DNA of 64,000 nt from Paramagnetospirillum kuznetsovii (GCF_003284725.1 NZ_PGTO01000012.1:1-64000); one strand, 5' to 3'. Counted from the stretch's first letter, positions 24,661 to 34,100 are shown. Translations and numbers: made by a program. The notes: generated by a model not told the origin, from the letters alone.

Positions 24661-25143
24661 ATGAGCTTTCCCGTTCCTCAACACGACCATGGGGCCTGCA
24701 TTCGTGGCGCCATGGATGCCGCCGAAAGCGCGTGCCGGATGCAAGGCGCGCGGCTGACCCCCATTCGCCGCCGTGTTCTGGAACTGGTTTGGGAGAATCA
24801 CCAGCCGGTGGGGGCCTATGCCCTGTTGGAGACCCTGGCCAAGGAAGGCTGGTCGGCGGCCCCGCCGACCGTCTACCGCGCGTTGGATTTCCTGCTCCGT
24901 CACGGTTTGGTGCACAGGATCGCCTTGCAGAATGCCTTTGTCGGCTGCTCCCATCCGGGCGAGCCCCATGCCGGGGCCTTCCTGTTGTGCTCCCACTGTG
25001 GCGCGGCAGCGGAACTGGCCGATCTTTCGGTGGACCGCGCCATCGCCGAGGCGGCGGCGCGCAATGGATTCTCCGTCACCCGCCAGACCATCGAGGTGGA
25101 AGGTCTGTGTCCGGCCTGTCGTGCCGGGGGGGCTGGCCGATGA
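24661..25143 (+). CDS. zur: Zinc uptake regulator (Fur family)
   Basis: A 160-residue Fur-family repressor. The winged HTH (about residues 30-90) contains LTPIRRRVLELV and APPTVYRALDFLL. The dimerisation domain has the structural zinc cysteines CSHC (110, 113) and CPAC (150, 153). The Zur rather than Fur assignment rests on divergence from znuA, the Zur box and overlap with znuC. Its stop and the znuC start overlap (ATGA), so the repressor is co-translated with the importer, and autoregulation follows from the shared operator. Confidence 0.9.
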   Translation: MSFPVPQHDHGACIRGAMDAAESACRMQGARLTPIRRRVLELVWENHQPVGAYALLETLAKEGWSAAPPTVYRALDFLLRHGLVHRIALQNAFVGCSHPGEPHAGAFLLCSHCGAAAELADLSVDRAIAEAAARNGFSVTRQTIEVEGLCPACRAGGAGR

Positions 25144-25925
25144 CCGCAAGCGCCCTGATTCGGGCCGAGGGATTGACGGTCTCCTTTCGGGGGCACACGG
25201 TGCTGGACGGCGTCAGACTTCAAGTCGATCCGGGACGCATCGTCACCATCGTGGGGCCGAACGGCGCGGGAAAGTCGACCTTGCTCAAGGCGGTGCTCGG
25301 CCTTGTCGCCGCCGATCGGGGGCGAGTGGAACGCTCGGCTCGGACCATCGGCTATGTGCCGCAAAAGCTCTCGGTGGACCGAATTCTTCCGTTGTCGGTG
25401 CGACGCTTCCTGGCCATGGCGGGCGTCGGCTCGACGGATAAGGCGAGTCTGGATGCCGGGCTGGAACGCGTGGGGGCCGGACATGTGCTGGGCCGTCAGG
25501 TGGCCGATCTGTCGGGTGGCGAGTTGCAGCGGGTTCTGCTCGCCCGCGCCCTGCTGCGCAGACCGGACCTGCTGGTGCTGGACGAGCCGGTCGGCGGTGT
25601 CGATATGACCGGCCAGGCGGAACTCTACGACCTCATCGCCGCCGTGGCCCATGACGAGGGCGTCGGCGTGCTGATGGTCTCCCACGATCTGCATGTGGTG
25701 ATGGCCGCCACCGACGAGGTGGTTTGCCTCAATCGCCATGTCTGTTGCGCCGGACACCCCGAGACGGTCAGCCGCCACCCGGAATACCTTGCGCTGTTCG
25801 GCCCCAGGGCGGCGGGAAGCCTTGCCATCTACACCCACAGTCACGATCACGGACATTCGCCCGACGGCAGCGTGCAGCCGCTGGACGGCGGTCATCGTCA
25901 TGGCCCGGAGTGCGATCATGGATGA
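25140..25925 (+). CDS. znuC: ZnuC ATP-binding protein of the zinc importer
   Basis: A 261-residue ABC ATPase. Walker A GPNGAGKST is near residue 38, the signature LSGGELQRVLLARALL near 120, Walker B LLVLDEP near 143 and the switch His in MVSHDLH near 178. The C-terminal 30 residues are His-rich (HSHDHGHS, then GHRHGPECDHG), as in some ZnuC proteins, and may bind zinc. It overlaps zur (ATGA) and znuB (8 bases). Confidence 0.9.
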   Translation: MTASALIRAEGLTVSFRGHTVLDGVRLQVDPGRIVTIVGPNGAGKSTLLKAVLGLVAADRGRVERSARTIGYVPQKLSVDRILPLSVRRFLAMAGVGSTDKASLDAGLERVGAGHVLGRQVADLSGGELQRVLLARALLRRPDLLVLDEPVGGVDMTGQAELYDLIAAVAHDEGVGVLMVSHDLHVVMAATDEVVCLNRHVCCAGHPETVSRHPEYLALFGPRAAGSLAIYTHSHDHGHSPDGSVQPLDGGHRHGPECDHG

Positions 25926-26703
25926 ATTCCTGTTGCGCGCCATGACGGCGGGACTGGCGCTGGCCGCCGCCGCTGGCCCACTGGGATGCTTCGTCGTCTG
26001 GCGCCGCATGGCCTATTTCGGCGATGCCCTGGCGCATACCGCTTTGCTGGGGGTGGTGGTGGGGGTTCTGCTCGGCATCTGGCCGCTGGCCGGGGTGGTG
26101 GCGGTCTGCGTCGCGGTTGCGCTGTTGCTGGCGGCGACCCGCCAGGACGGCCGCGTCGCCTCCGACAGCCTGTTGGGTATTCTGGCCCATGGCGCGCTGG
26201 CCTTGGGGCTGGTGCTGCTGTCCACCATGGACAAGGTCCGCGTCGATCTGATGGGCTGGCTGTTCGGCGATATCCTGGCCGTCTCGTGGGCGGATGCCGC
26301 CTTCGTCTGGGGCGGCGCCGTATCGGTGTTGATCTTGCTGTGGCTCAATCGCCGCAGCCTGATCGCCATGGCGGTGGACGAGGATCTGGCCCGTGTCGAT
26401 GGCCACGACGTGGGCCGCGCGCGAATTGTCATGATGCTGCTGGTGGCGCTGTCGGTGGCGGCGGCCATGAAGGTGGTGGGAGTCATGCTGGTCACCGCCA
26501 TGTTGGTGATGCCCGCCGCCACCGCGCGACCCTTGTCCCGCACGCCGGAGCAAATGGCCCTCTGGGCCGCCATTTTCGGTGCTGCCGCCGTGGCCATCGG
26601 CTTGGGTGCCAGTTGGCATTTCGATGCGCCTTCCGGCCCCAGCATCGTGGTGGCGGCGGCCGCTCTGTTCATGCTGTCGAGACTTGCGACGCTTCGACGC
26701 TAG
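25918..26703 (+). CDS. znuB: ZnuB permease of the zinc importer
   Basis: A 261-residue ABC-3 family permease with about eight transmembrane helices. Family marks are VVWRRMAYFGDALAHTALLG near residue 26, the DSLLGILAHGALALG segment near 80 and VVGVMLVTAMLVMPAATAR near 185. It is last in zur-znuC-znuB and overlaps znuC by 8 bases. The 125 bp after it shows only an octa-T run straight after the stop and no clear hairpin. Confidence 0.9.
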   Translation: MDEFLLRAMTAGLALAAAAGPLGCFVVWRRMAYFGDALAHTALLGVVVGVLLGIWPLAGVVAVCVAVALLLAATRQDGRVASDSLLGILAHGALALGLVLLSTMDKVRVDLMGWLFGDILAVSWADAAFVWGGAVSVLILLWLNRRSLIAMAVDEDLARVDGHDVGRARIVMMLLVALSVAAAMKVVGVMLVTAMLVMPAATARPLSRTPEQMALWAAIFGAAAVAIGLGASWHFDAPSGPSIVVAAAALFMLSRLATLRR

Positions 26704-26828
26704 GTTTTTTTTCGATGTGGTCGTTTAAACGGAGCGGCAAGGGCATTTGGTGTCGGCTGCGACTTGCCGTCAGCAACGAGCGGTGCCAATATCCACGTGA
26801 AATCGGGGATTAAGGTGCGCATTCGAAG

Positions 26829-27986
26829 ATGACCGACGATAAGCGAAAAGCAAAATTCGAAAGTAAGGTGGCCGAACTGCTGGCGGTTACCTCGGGGCTG
26901 TCGGTCACCCATATTTTAATGCTGAGGCGCATGACCCAGGCCGATCCGGAAACCAGCTCCTGGGCCAATGAGCGCGAATTGGGCGTGGTGTTCGACACCA
27001 TCTTGGACCGTGCCATCGCCAGCATGGACGTGGAGGAATTGGGCGCCGCCGCCGATCAGCAGTTCAACGCCTTGATGCCGCCGGGCGACGAGGACGTGCG
27101 CGATAAGGAGCGCTGGCAGTTATTCGACGTCAGCAAGCGCTATCTCGCCAAGCGCCGCAAGCCGGAAGTGGTGGTGGAGGTTCCCAAACCCGCCGAGATC
27201 GAGGAGATCGATGAACCGATCGCCTTCAACGGCTTCAAGGATATGTTCGACGAGACCATCGCCCGTTATACCCGGCGCTCGCTATTGTCGTTGGTGGTCA
27301 GTCCCAATCACGGCAATTTGCGTCCCCACATTCCGGTTCCTTTCATCGCCGCGCCTGGATTTGCCGACCGCTATGAGGCGATGCTGCGCAAATTCGTGCT
27401 GCCTGATCTGCGCGCCACCAAACGCATCATCGCGCTGGAGAAAAGCCGCACCTGGGACGAGACCGGCAGCAACCGGCTGATCGGCATGATCCAGGCGGGC
27501 GAAACCGGCAATCCCATTCTCGATACCTGGGATTCCCGCTGGGCCGCCTATGGCTCGGAGGGCATCGGCGCCAGGCACAAGAAGGGTGAAGACCCTTGGG
27601 AGCTCTTTATCGAAGCGGCCAAGGCGGGCGGCTATGCGCCGCCTAATGTCTCCGATATTCCGTTGCTGCATTCGGTGATCCGGTGGGAGCCGGAATCCAT
27701 GACCGAGGCATGGCGCGAAGTTACCATGACCTATCAGCAGGAATTCCACCCCAAGAGCAAGCATGACCAAGCCCGCGAAGGCGCGGTGCGCGATTGCATC
27801 GTCCGCCGCATCCGCGATCTGCCCAAGCGGGCTGGCGACATGTTGGCCATGAAAGCCTTTTTCGAACTGCCGAAATGCGACCGCATGTTCTTGCGCAAGC
27901 TGATGCATTCGGTCGGCGGCACCGACATCGAACGCAATCGGGTCGCGCCCGGTCTGGTGCATTTCTATAATAATCTTCCGCCGTGA
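26829..27986 (+). CDS. Uncharacterised 385-residue protein
   Basis: I do not recognise this protein. It is soluble and charged, without signal peptide or membrane helix. Residues 1-40 look helical and basic. A short Pro/Glu/Val-rich linker (KPEVVVEVPKPAEIEEIDEP) sits near residue 117. The remainder is a helical domain with many Trp/Arg pairs (SRTWDETGSNRL, DTWDSRWAAYGSEG, SVIRWEPESMTEAWREV) and a KFVLPDLRATKRII segment. No nucleotide-binding or catalytic motif stands out. It lies between znuB and a CHASE/PAS kinase whose start is 33 bases downstream, so kinase and protein may be co-transcribed. Confidence 0.7.
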   Translation: MTDDKRKAKFESKVAELLAVTSGLSVTHILMLRRMTQADPETSSWANERELGVVFDTILDRAIASMDVEELGAAADQQFNALMPPGDEDVRDKERWQLFDVSKRYLAKRRKPEVVVEVPKPAEIEEIDEPIAFNGFKDMFDETIARYTRRSLLSLVVSPNHGNLRPHIPVPFIAAPGFADRYEAMLRKFVLPDLRATKRIIALEKSRTWDETGSNRLIGMIQAGETGNPILDTWDSRWAAYGSEGIGARHKKGEDPWELFIEAAKAGGYAPPNVSDIPLLHSVIRWEPESMTEAWREVTMTYQQEFHPKSKHDQAREGAVRDCIVRRIRDLPKRAGDMLAMKAFFELPKCDRMFLRKLMHSVGGTDIERNRVAPGLVHFYNNLPP

Positions 27987-28018
27987 TTCGGAATGCTGCC
28001 CGGGTGGGAGGGGTGGTC

Positions 28019-29977
28019 ATGGGACGGAGGACGCACCCGGTCGTCCCTTACGTGGCCGCGGCACTGGTTGCAGTTCTGTCCACGCTGGCCCTGCTTGAAG
28101 TTCATCGGCTGGAGGTTGATCGACGCGACGAGGCCGTCCGGGCGGAGTTGGTGACCCAACTGGGTGCCATCCGGGCACGTCTGGAAAGCGCGCTCACCGA
28201 GCCGCTTCTCATCAGCAGAGGCCTGGTGGCGAATATCGTTCAACACGACGGTATCGCCGACCGCGAGTTTTCCGGCCTGACCTCCATCATGTTGGCCGAT
28301 TATCCGGTGATCCGGAACCTCACCCTGGCGCGCGGAACCGTGATCGAGACTGTCTATCCGGAAGCCGCCAACCAGGCGGTGATCGGCGTCGATTACCGCG
28401 ATCGCCCAGATCAATGGCCGATGGTGGAACGCGCCATCCAGACTCGGCGACCGGTCCTGGCGGGGCCGGTAAAACTGATCCAGGGGGGCACCGCCCTGAT
28501 CGGGCGTGTCCCCATTTACCTGTCGGCCAACGCGGCGGGAACACAGCGCTTTTACGGACTGATCAGCGTCGTCATCGATATTCCCAGGGTGTTCGCCGGT
28601 GCGGGCATCGAAGCGGAGCGCTTGCCCATTCGGCTGGCGATCCGCGGCCAAGACGGCCTGGGCGGCGTCGGCGGCATGGTCTGGGGGGACGAGGCGACCT
28701 TCGCCGATCACCCGGTGGAGATGGACGTGCACCTGCCGGGTGGCAGTTGGCGACTTGCTGGTCTGCCCAAGGCGGGATACGACACCGATTTACGCCTGAC
28801 GCATTTTCTCGGCGTCTTTATCGCGGTGCTGCTGGCCTTGATATGGTTCGGCATCGCGCACTATATCGTTTCGCTGCGCACGGCCCGCTGGCGCGCCAGC
28901 GAAAGCGAGGGGCGCTATCGTGCCCTGGTGGAGACGGCGCCCATGGCGGTCTGCGCCCATCGCGACGGCGAAATATTCTTCGTCAACGAAGCGGCCGTGC
29001 AGACCCTGGGCGCATCGGATGCCGACCAATTGATCGGAACCAATATCGCGGATGTAGTCCATCCCGACTACCGCGACTTGGCGCGCAACCGAGTCGATGC
29101 GGTCTTGGGCGGCGGGGGGCGGGTTCCGGTCGTGGAACAGCGCTTCAATACCCTGGACGGCCGCTGTATCGACGTGGATGTGGTGGCGGCATGGGTGATG
29201 ATGGACGGCGAACCGGCCGTCCTATCGGTGTTCACGGACATCAGCCAGCGTCGGAGCGCCGAGATCGAGCGCGAAAGCCTGGTGGAAAACCTGCGCCGCT
29301 CGAACGAGGATCTTCTGCAATTCGCCTATATCGCCAGCCATGACCTGCAAGAGCCGCTGCGCAATGTGGCCAGCTATGTTCAGCTTTTGGGGCGCCGCTA
29401 TCGGGGAAAGCTGGATCAGGATGCCGACCAATTCATCGATTATGCGGTGGCCGGTACCAAGCGCATGCAGGAGATGATCTCCGACCTGTTGGATTACTCC
29501 AGACTCAGCAGCGAGTCGGAAGGGGCGCAACCGACCGACTCCTACGCGGTGGTGACTCGCGTCCTGGCCGATATGGCGGAGACCGTCAGGGCAAGCGGGG
29601 CGATTGTCGATGTGGGACGCTTGCCGGTGGTGCAGGTTCGTCCCCACGAACTGGCGCGGATATTCCAAAATCTGATCGGAAACGCCATCAAATACGCCAA
29701 GCCTGGGCGCCCCTCGCAGGTTCGTATCAATGCCCGGCGGGATGAACGCGAATGGATGTTCTCCGTGTCCGACAACGGCATTGGCATAAGCGAGGATTAC
29801 CGCGACAAGATATTCGCCATGTTTCAACGCCTTCATGCCCGCGACGTCTATGAGGGCACGGGAATCGGCCTCGCCATCTGCCGCAAGCTGGTTCAAAACA
29901 TCGGTGGGCGCATATGGTTCGAATCGACGGAAGGCGAGGGCAGCACCTTCTTCTTCACCATTCCGTCGGCGGATTGA
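28019..29977 (+). CDS. CHASE/PAS sensor histidine kinase
   Basis: A 652-residue kinase. Transmembrane helices (about residues 10-30 and 265-285) enclose a periplasmic CHASE domain with the typical sequence ARLESALTEPLLISRGLVA and YPVIRNLTLARGTVIETVYP (in two parts). A PAS domain (about 305-420), HisKA with ASHDLQEPLRNVASYVQLL near 440, and HATPase with NLIGNAIKYA, DNGIGI and GTGIGLAICRK follow. HDLQEPLR-type H-boxes resemble bacteriophytochrome-like kinases. I chose the ATG at 28019 because GGGAGGGG lies five bases upstream; a GTG at 27983 overlapping the previous stop is possible. No response regulator is adjacent. Confidence 0.85.
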   Translation: MGRRTHPVVPYVAAALVAVLSTLALLEVHRLEVDRRDEAVRAELVTQLGAIRARLESALTEPLLISRGLVANIVQHDGIADREFSGLTSIMLADYPVIRNLTLARGTVIETVYPEAANQAVIGVDYRDRPDQWPMVERAIQTRRPVLAGPVKLIQGGTALIGRVPIYLSANAAGTQRFYGLISVVIDIPRVFAGAGIEAERLPIRLAIRGQDGLGGVGGMVWGDEATFADHPVEMDVHLPGGSWRLAGLPKAGYDTDLRLTHFLGVFIAVLLALIWFGIAHYIVSLRTARWRASESEGRYRALVETAPMAVCAHRDGEIFFVNEAAVQTLGASDADQLIGTNIADVVHPDYRDLARNRVDAVLGGGGRVPVVEQRFNTLDGRCIDVDVVAAWVMMDGEPAVLSVFTDISQRRSAEIERESLVENLRRSNEDLLQFAYIASHDLQEPLRNVASYVQLLGRRYRGKLDQDADQFIDYAVAGTKRMQEMISDLLDYSRLSSESEGAQPTDSYAVVTRVLADMAETVRASGAIVDVGRLPVVQVRPHELARIFQNLIGNAIKYAKPGRPSQVRINARRDEREWMFSVSDNGIGISEDYRDKIFAMFQRLHARDVYEGTGIGLAICRKLVQNIGGRIWFESTEGEGSTFFFTIPSAD

Positions 29978-29979
29978 AA

Positions 29980-31629
29980 CTAGTTGGCGTCGGTGTAATA
30001 AGACGCCGCCGGAGTGAGAACAGGCGGTGAGGGCTGTGCTTCGACGGCCGCCCTTGGGGTGTCCTCGGCCACGGCCGGGACGACCCGAGACTCGGCCTCG
30101 ACCGGAGCTACGGCCTTGGCGGGTTCGGTGGCGTTTGGCGGGACCGTTTCGACAGGGGACGCCGATGCGGCCTTTGGCTGTTCCTCGGCTGCGGGTTCTT
30201 CCGGGCGTTCCATGCCGCCGCCCAGGGCCTTGTACAACGCGACGACGGCGCTCATGCGGCCGAAGCGGGACTGCACCTTGGCGTCCTCCGCCTGGAATCG
30301 GGTGCGCTGGGTTTCCAGCACGTTGAGGTAATCCACCATGCCGAGGCGGAACGCCTCGGAGCTGAGGCGGTAGGCGTCCAGCGAGGCCAGCAGAACCTCC
30401 TTCTGCGCCACTTCCAACTCGCCTTCCAGGCGGATGGAGGCAAGGGCGTCTTCCACATCGCGCAGGCTGGCCAGGATTGCCTGCTGATAGGTTTCCAGCA
30501 GTTCTTCGAACCGGGCCTTGGCATAAGCGATATCGGCCTCGGTCTTGCCGTTGTCGAAGACCGTCGCCGCCAGGCTTCCCGCCACGGTCCAATAGATACT
30601 GGCCGGCGAGGCGATATAGTCGAGAACCTGGCTGGCCCAGCCGCGTCCACCGGTCAGCGTGAAGGATGGCAGCATCTTGGCGCGGGCCACGCCGACATTG
30701 GCATTGGCGGCGATCAGATTGGCCTCGGCCTTCTTGATGTCGGGGCGCCGCAGAAGCAGGTCCGAGGGCAGGCCGGGCACAACCTCGGGAATCTTCAGAT
30801 CGTTTAGCGTCTTTCCGGTCAGCGTCAGTCTGGACGGCGCGCGGCCCAACAGGGTGGCGATCTTGTTGAAGGCACGCTCCCGCTGGAGCGAGAGGGGCGG
30901 AATGGTGGCCTCGCCCTGGGCCAGGACGTTGCGCTGCTGCGCCAGTTCCAGTTCCGAGCTTTCACCGAGGCGAACCCGTTCGCGCACGGCGGCATGCATG
31001 GTCTTCATATTGGCGATGTTCTGGCGGGCCACCGCCTCGCGGTCGAGACTTTCCAGATATTGCAGATAGGTGCTCACCAGATCGGACACCATGGTGATGG
31101 CCAGGGTCTCGCGGTCATGAACATTGGCAAGGGCGGTGGCCAGGGACGATGCCTCGGCGGACGCCAGCTTGCCCCACAGATCAAGCTCGTAGCTGGCCGC
31201 CATGCCGATGGTCTGGAGGCGATGGGTGCGGTTGGTGTTGCCGGTGATGGTGGTGCCTTGGCCGCCCTGGGGCGAATCGGTGCTCTTCGAGGCGCTGAAG
31301 GTGATGGAGGGCAGGAACGACGACGCCGAGGATCCCGCCTGGGCCTCCGCCTGGATGATTCTCTGGGTGGCGGCCTTGATGTCGCGGTTGTTGGCCAGGG
31401 CCTCGTCCACCAGCGCGTCAAGCTCCGGCGAGCCAAAGGTCTTCCACCATTCCGACAAGGGACGGGGCAGATCCGGCGAGGGATCGGGCAATGGATTACG
31501 GTAAGTCCCCGGCATATCCTGCTGCGGACGCTTGTAATCCGGCGTCATGTTGCAGGCCGTCGGCAGCAGCGCCACCGTCGCCAGCAGCGCTAATCGTCCG
31601 ACCGATCCGAAATATGTCCTGCGGCCCAT
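29980..31629 (-). CDS. NodT/OprM-type outer-membrane efflux lipoprotein
   Basis: A 549-residue TolC-superfamily factor. The lipoprotein signal ends in LLPTAC (Cys26). Two copies of the outer-membrane efflux domain follow: the first near residues 60-270, and the second containing LLRRPDIKKAEANLIAANANVGVARA (in parts) near 305. NodT proteins form the outer-membrane exit duct of tripartite pumps. No RND transporter or adaptor gene is adjacent. The last 75 residues are a Pro/Ala/Glu/Val-rich tail not usual in the family, ending SYYTDAN. It converges on the kinase gene with two bases between stops. Confidence 0.85.
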   Translation of the reverse strand: MGRRTYFGSVGRLALLATVALLPTACNMTPDYKRPQQDMPGTYRNPLPDPSPDLPRPLSEWWKTFGSPELDALVDEALANNRDIKAATQRIIQAEAQAGSSASSFLPSITFSASKSTDSPQGGQGTTITGNTNRTHRLQTIGMAASYELDLWGKLASAEASSLATALANVHDRETLAITMVSDLVSTYLQYLESLDREAVARQNIANMKTMHAAVRERVRLGESSELELAQQRNVLAQGEATIPPLSLQRERAFNKIATLLGRAPSRLTLTGKTLNDLKIPEVVPGLPSDLLLRRPDIKKAEANLIAANANVGVARAKMLPSFTLTGGRGWASQVLDYIASPASIYWTVAGSLAATVFDNGKTEADIAYAKARFEELLETYQQAILASLRDVEDALASIRLEGELEVAQKEVLLASLDAYRLSSEAFRLGMVDYLNVLETQRTRFQAEDAKVQSRFGRMSAVVALYKALGGGMERPEEPAAEEQPKAASASPVETVPPNATEPAKAVAPVEAESRVVPAVAEDTPRAAVEAQPSPPVLTPAASYYTDAN

Positions 31630-31731
31630 CCTATCCCCTGGTCTCAGGCGTGTGAGACGTTCCTACCACACCATTGGACTTGCCGAAAGGGGGCAAGGCC
31701 AATATGGACAAAACGGATAGGCGCGGAAGGT

Positions 31732-32433
31732 TCAGGCAAGGTCGAACAAAAGAAACTCCGAATTCGTCCCCGCGATGATCCTGAGTTCGGATTCATCCTC
31801 GACGGCAAGTCCGTCGCCGCGCTTCAGTCTTGTTCCGTTGACAGTCAAATCACCATCGACGACTTGAATCCAAACACCCCGTCCGGGCTTGATTCCGTGC
31901 CGAAGGCTGGCGCCCGCATCCATCAAACAGGCATAGATTCCGACGTCTTGATGCATGGCAAGGGCGTTGCCCTCGGGCTGGGCTCCCGCGATCAGGCGCA
32001 GTTGGTTATGCTTGTCGGCATCGCTGAATATTCCCTGGGCGTAAGACGGCGGCAAGCCCGGCCGGGGCGGCACGATCCATATTTGCAGCAAGCGCAGGGG
32101 CTCGCGATCCGAGGCGTTGAATTCGCTGTGGCGTAGGCCGGTGCCAGCCGACATGTACTGAACTTGCCCGCGGGGGATGATGCCCTTGCCGCCAGTGGTG
32201 TCTTGATGGGCCACCGCGCCGTCGACCACATAGGTGACGATCTCCATGTCCCGGTGACCATGGGTGTCGAAGCCGCCGCCACCCTGGATGACATCGTCGT
32301 TGATGACGCGGAGCGAGCGGAACCCCATATGGGCGGCATCGAAATAGTCGGCGAAGGAGAAGCTGTGAAAGCTGTCCAGCCATCCGTGATTGGCATGGCC
32401 GCGCTGGTCGGCGGGACGCAGGGTCAGCGTCAT
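31732..32433 (-). CDS. Pirin-family protein (YhhW-type)
   Basis: A 233-residue bicupin. The metal ligands of pirins are visible as His/His in DTHGHRDMEIVTYV near residue 58 and His/Glu in GLRHSEFN near 101. The conserved SFADYFD and GGGFDTHGH segments confirm the family. Bacterial pirins such as YhhW can act as quercetin dioxygenases or redox cofactors. I start at the ATG at 32433, preceded by a GGAG, which matches the family N-terminus; the frame is open further upstream without homology. Confidence 0.85.
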   Translation of the reverse strand: MTLTLRPADQRGHANHGWLDSFHSFSFADYFDAAHMGFRSLRVINDDVIQGGGGFDTHGHRDMEIVTYVVDGAVAHQDTTGGKGIIPRGQVQYMSAGTGLRHSEFNASDREPLRLLQIWIVPPRPGLPPSYAQGIFSDADKHNQLRLIAGAQPEGNALAMHQDVGIYACLMDAGASLRHGIKPGRGVWIQVVDGDLTVNGTRLKRGDGLAVEDESELRIIAGTNSEFLLFDLA

Positions 32434-32523
32434 GGCGGTTGCTCCAAAGGAAAGACTTAACGGCCGCCAGTATGCCGTTCGACCTAAAGGGCAACAATTA
32501 GCCATTTGCGAACATGATTGTTG

Positions 32524-32994
32524 CTAATTGGTGGACGGTTTCCTGCGGGTAACCGGCTTGCAGCGGGCCTTGAGCACGCCGGACACCAAGCATTCCGTGG
32601 TGTTATCCCAGACCCGGATGACCAGATATGTTCCCTTGTCCCGGTATTGGAGAATCAGGTTCTGAAACGACATGGTCTCGAGGACCGGTTTGGCGGCGAT
32701 GTCTCGGAACACCAGCAGGGGACACCCCTTGGCGCGTTCGCAGACGGCGACGGATTCAAAACTGATCATGGTCGTCGCGTCGTTGCGGGCGACGCTGATG
32801 GTCACCGGACGTCCGGCGGCCTCGCCCTTGGCGAACCATTTGGCGCCGAAGCGTTCGGCCGCGACCAGTTCCGGGGCGGACGGGTTGGCCAGGAATTCCA
32901 CGAAGATATTGCGGCTCTCGATGGTTTCTGCCCCGACCGGCCCCGCCAGGACGACGAGGACGGCAAGGGCCAGGAGGGATGGGAGACGTGTCAC
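32524..32994 (-). CDS. Exported protein, possibly IalB-like
   Basis: A 156-residue exported protein when started at the GTG at 32994: the next 20 residues form a clean signal peptide ending in VGAE, and AGAGG lies upstream. The ATG at 33054 would add 20 polar residues before the signal. The mature part has four cysteines in two pairs (CERAKGC; CLVSGVLKARC), likely disulfides. It weakly resembles the invasion-associated locus B family of alphaproteobacterial periplasmic proteins; this is uncertain. No functional hint comes from neighbours. Confidence 0.6.
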   Translation of the reverse strand: MTRLPSLLALAVLVVLAGPVGAETIESRNIFVEFLANPSAPELVAAERFGAKWFAKGEAAGRPVTISVARNDATTMISFESVAVCERAKGCPLLVFRDIAAKPVLETMSFQNLILQYRDKGTYLVIRVWDNTTECLVSGVLKARCKPVTRRKPSTN

Positions 32995-33068
32995 GCGGCT
33001 TGACCTCTGGGTGGAACGGGTGATGATCGCATGTTCGGCCAGGGGCTGCCCCATTGTCGAGGTGCCAT

Positions 33069-34046
33069 TTGTTTCGAGTTCTCGCCCGCGTCGGCATCGA
33101 CGCCTTTCTGATCGGCCTGATTTCCATGGTGGCGCTATCCTGGCTGGCGCCGCAACTGGGGCGCAGCGAAGGCATTTTGCATGTGGAGCTCATCACCACC
33201 TATGGGGTGGCGTTGGTCTTCCTGCTGTACGGTCTGACATTGCCGCCGGAACGCCTCAAGGCGGGCATGATGAATTGGAAGCTGCATCTGCTGGTGCAAA
33301 GCTCCACCTTCATCATGTTTCCCCTGGTCATGTGGAGCGTGGCGCTGGCGCTGGGGAGCAGGGTTCATCCCGATCTGATGCTGGGCTTTTTCTTCCTGGC
33401 GGCCTTGCCGTCCACCATCTCGTCCTCGGTGGCCATGACCTCCATCGCGGGCGGCAATGTGGCGGGCGCCATCTTCAACGCCAGCCTGTCCAGCCTGATC
33501 GGGGTGGTGCTGACGCCGCTTTGGGTCAACTGGTATCTGGCCAGCAGCGGCGGTTCCATGGATCTGGGCCGCGTCTTGCTCAAGATCGTGCTGCTGGTGC
33601 TGATGCCCATCGTCATCGGTCAGGTTCTGCGGCCCTGGCTGCACGGCTGGATCAGCCGCAACATGGGCTGGCTGAAGACGCTGGACCGCATCATGATCCT
33701 GCTGATCGTGTTCAACTCGTTCAGCGATTCCGTGGCGGGCGGTGTCTGGGATCAGCATGGAAGCGACACCCTGGCCCTGGTGGCGGCCGGTTCGCTGGTG
33801 CTGTTCTTCGCGGTGTTCGGGCTGCTGAGCCTGATCTGCCGTTTGCTGGGTTTTTCCCGCGAGGATTCCATCACCGGCGTGTTCTGCGGCACCAAGAAAT
33901 CCCTGGCCACCGGCGTGCCCATGGCCAAGATCATGTTCGGCGCCAGCCCCATCCTGGGCATGGTGATCGCGCCCACCATCCTTTACCACCTGATCCAACT
34001 GATCGCCGCCAGCGTGATCGCCCGGAGATACCAGGACCATGATTGA
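33069..34046 (+). CDS. Bile acid:sodium symporter-like transporter (YfeH type)
   Basis: A 325-residue membrane protein with about nine to ten helices. It follows the SBF-like / YfeH group of the bile-acid:Na symporter superfamily: LLYGLTLPPERLKAGMMNWKLHL (in parts) near residue 55, FFLAALPSTISSSVAMTSIAGGN near 110 and FCGTKKSLATGVPMA near 275. Substrates of this group are mostly unknown. I place the start at the TTG at 33069, five bases after GAGGT, giving an N-terminus like that of YfeH; a TTG at 33054 is the alternative. Confidence 0.75.
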   Translation: MFRVLARVGIDAFLIGLISMVALSWLAPQLGRSEGILHVELITTYGVALVFLLYGLTLPPERLKAGMMNWKLHLLVQSSTFIMFPLVMWSVALALGSRVHPDLMLGFFFLAALPSTISSSVAMTSIAGGNVAGAIFNASLSSLIGVVLTPLWVNWYLASSGGSMDLGRVLLKIVLLVLMPIVIGQVLRPWLHGWISRNMGWLKTLDRIMILLIVFNSFSDSVAGGVWDQHGSDTLALVAAGSLVLFFAVFGLLSLICRLLGFSREDSITGVFCGTKKSLATGVPMAKIMFGASPILGMVIAPTILYHLIQLIAASVIARRYQDHD

Positions 34047-34100
34047 GGTCGAGGGGCCTCGGATTCTGGAATAAGGTCGGTTGCTTCCGACGCGGGAGGG

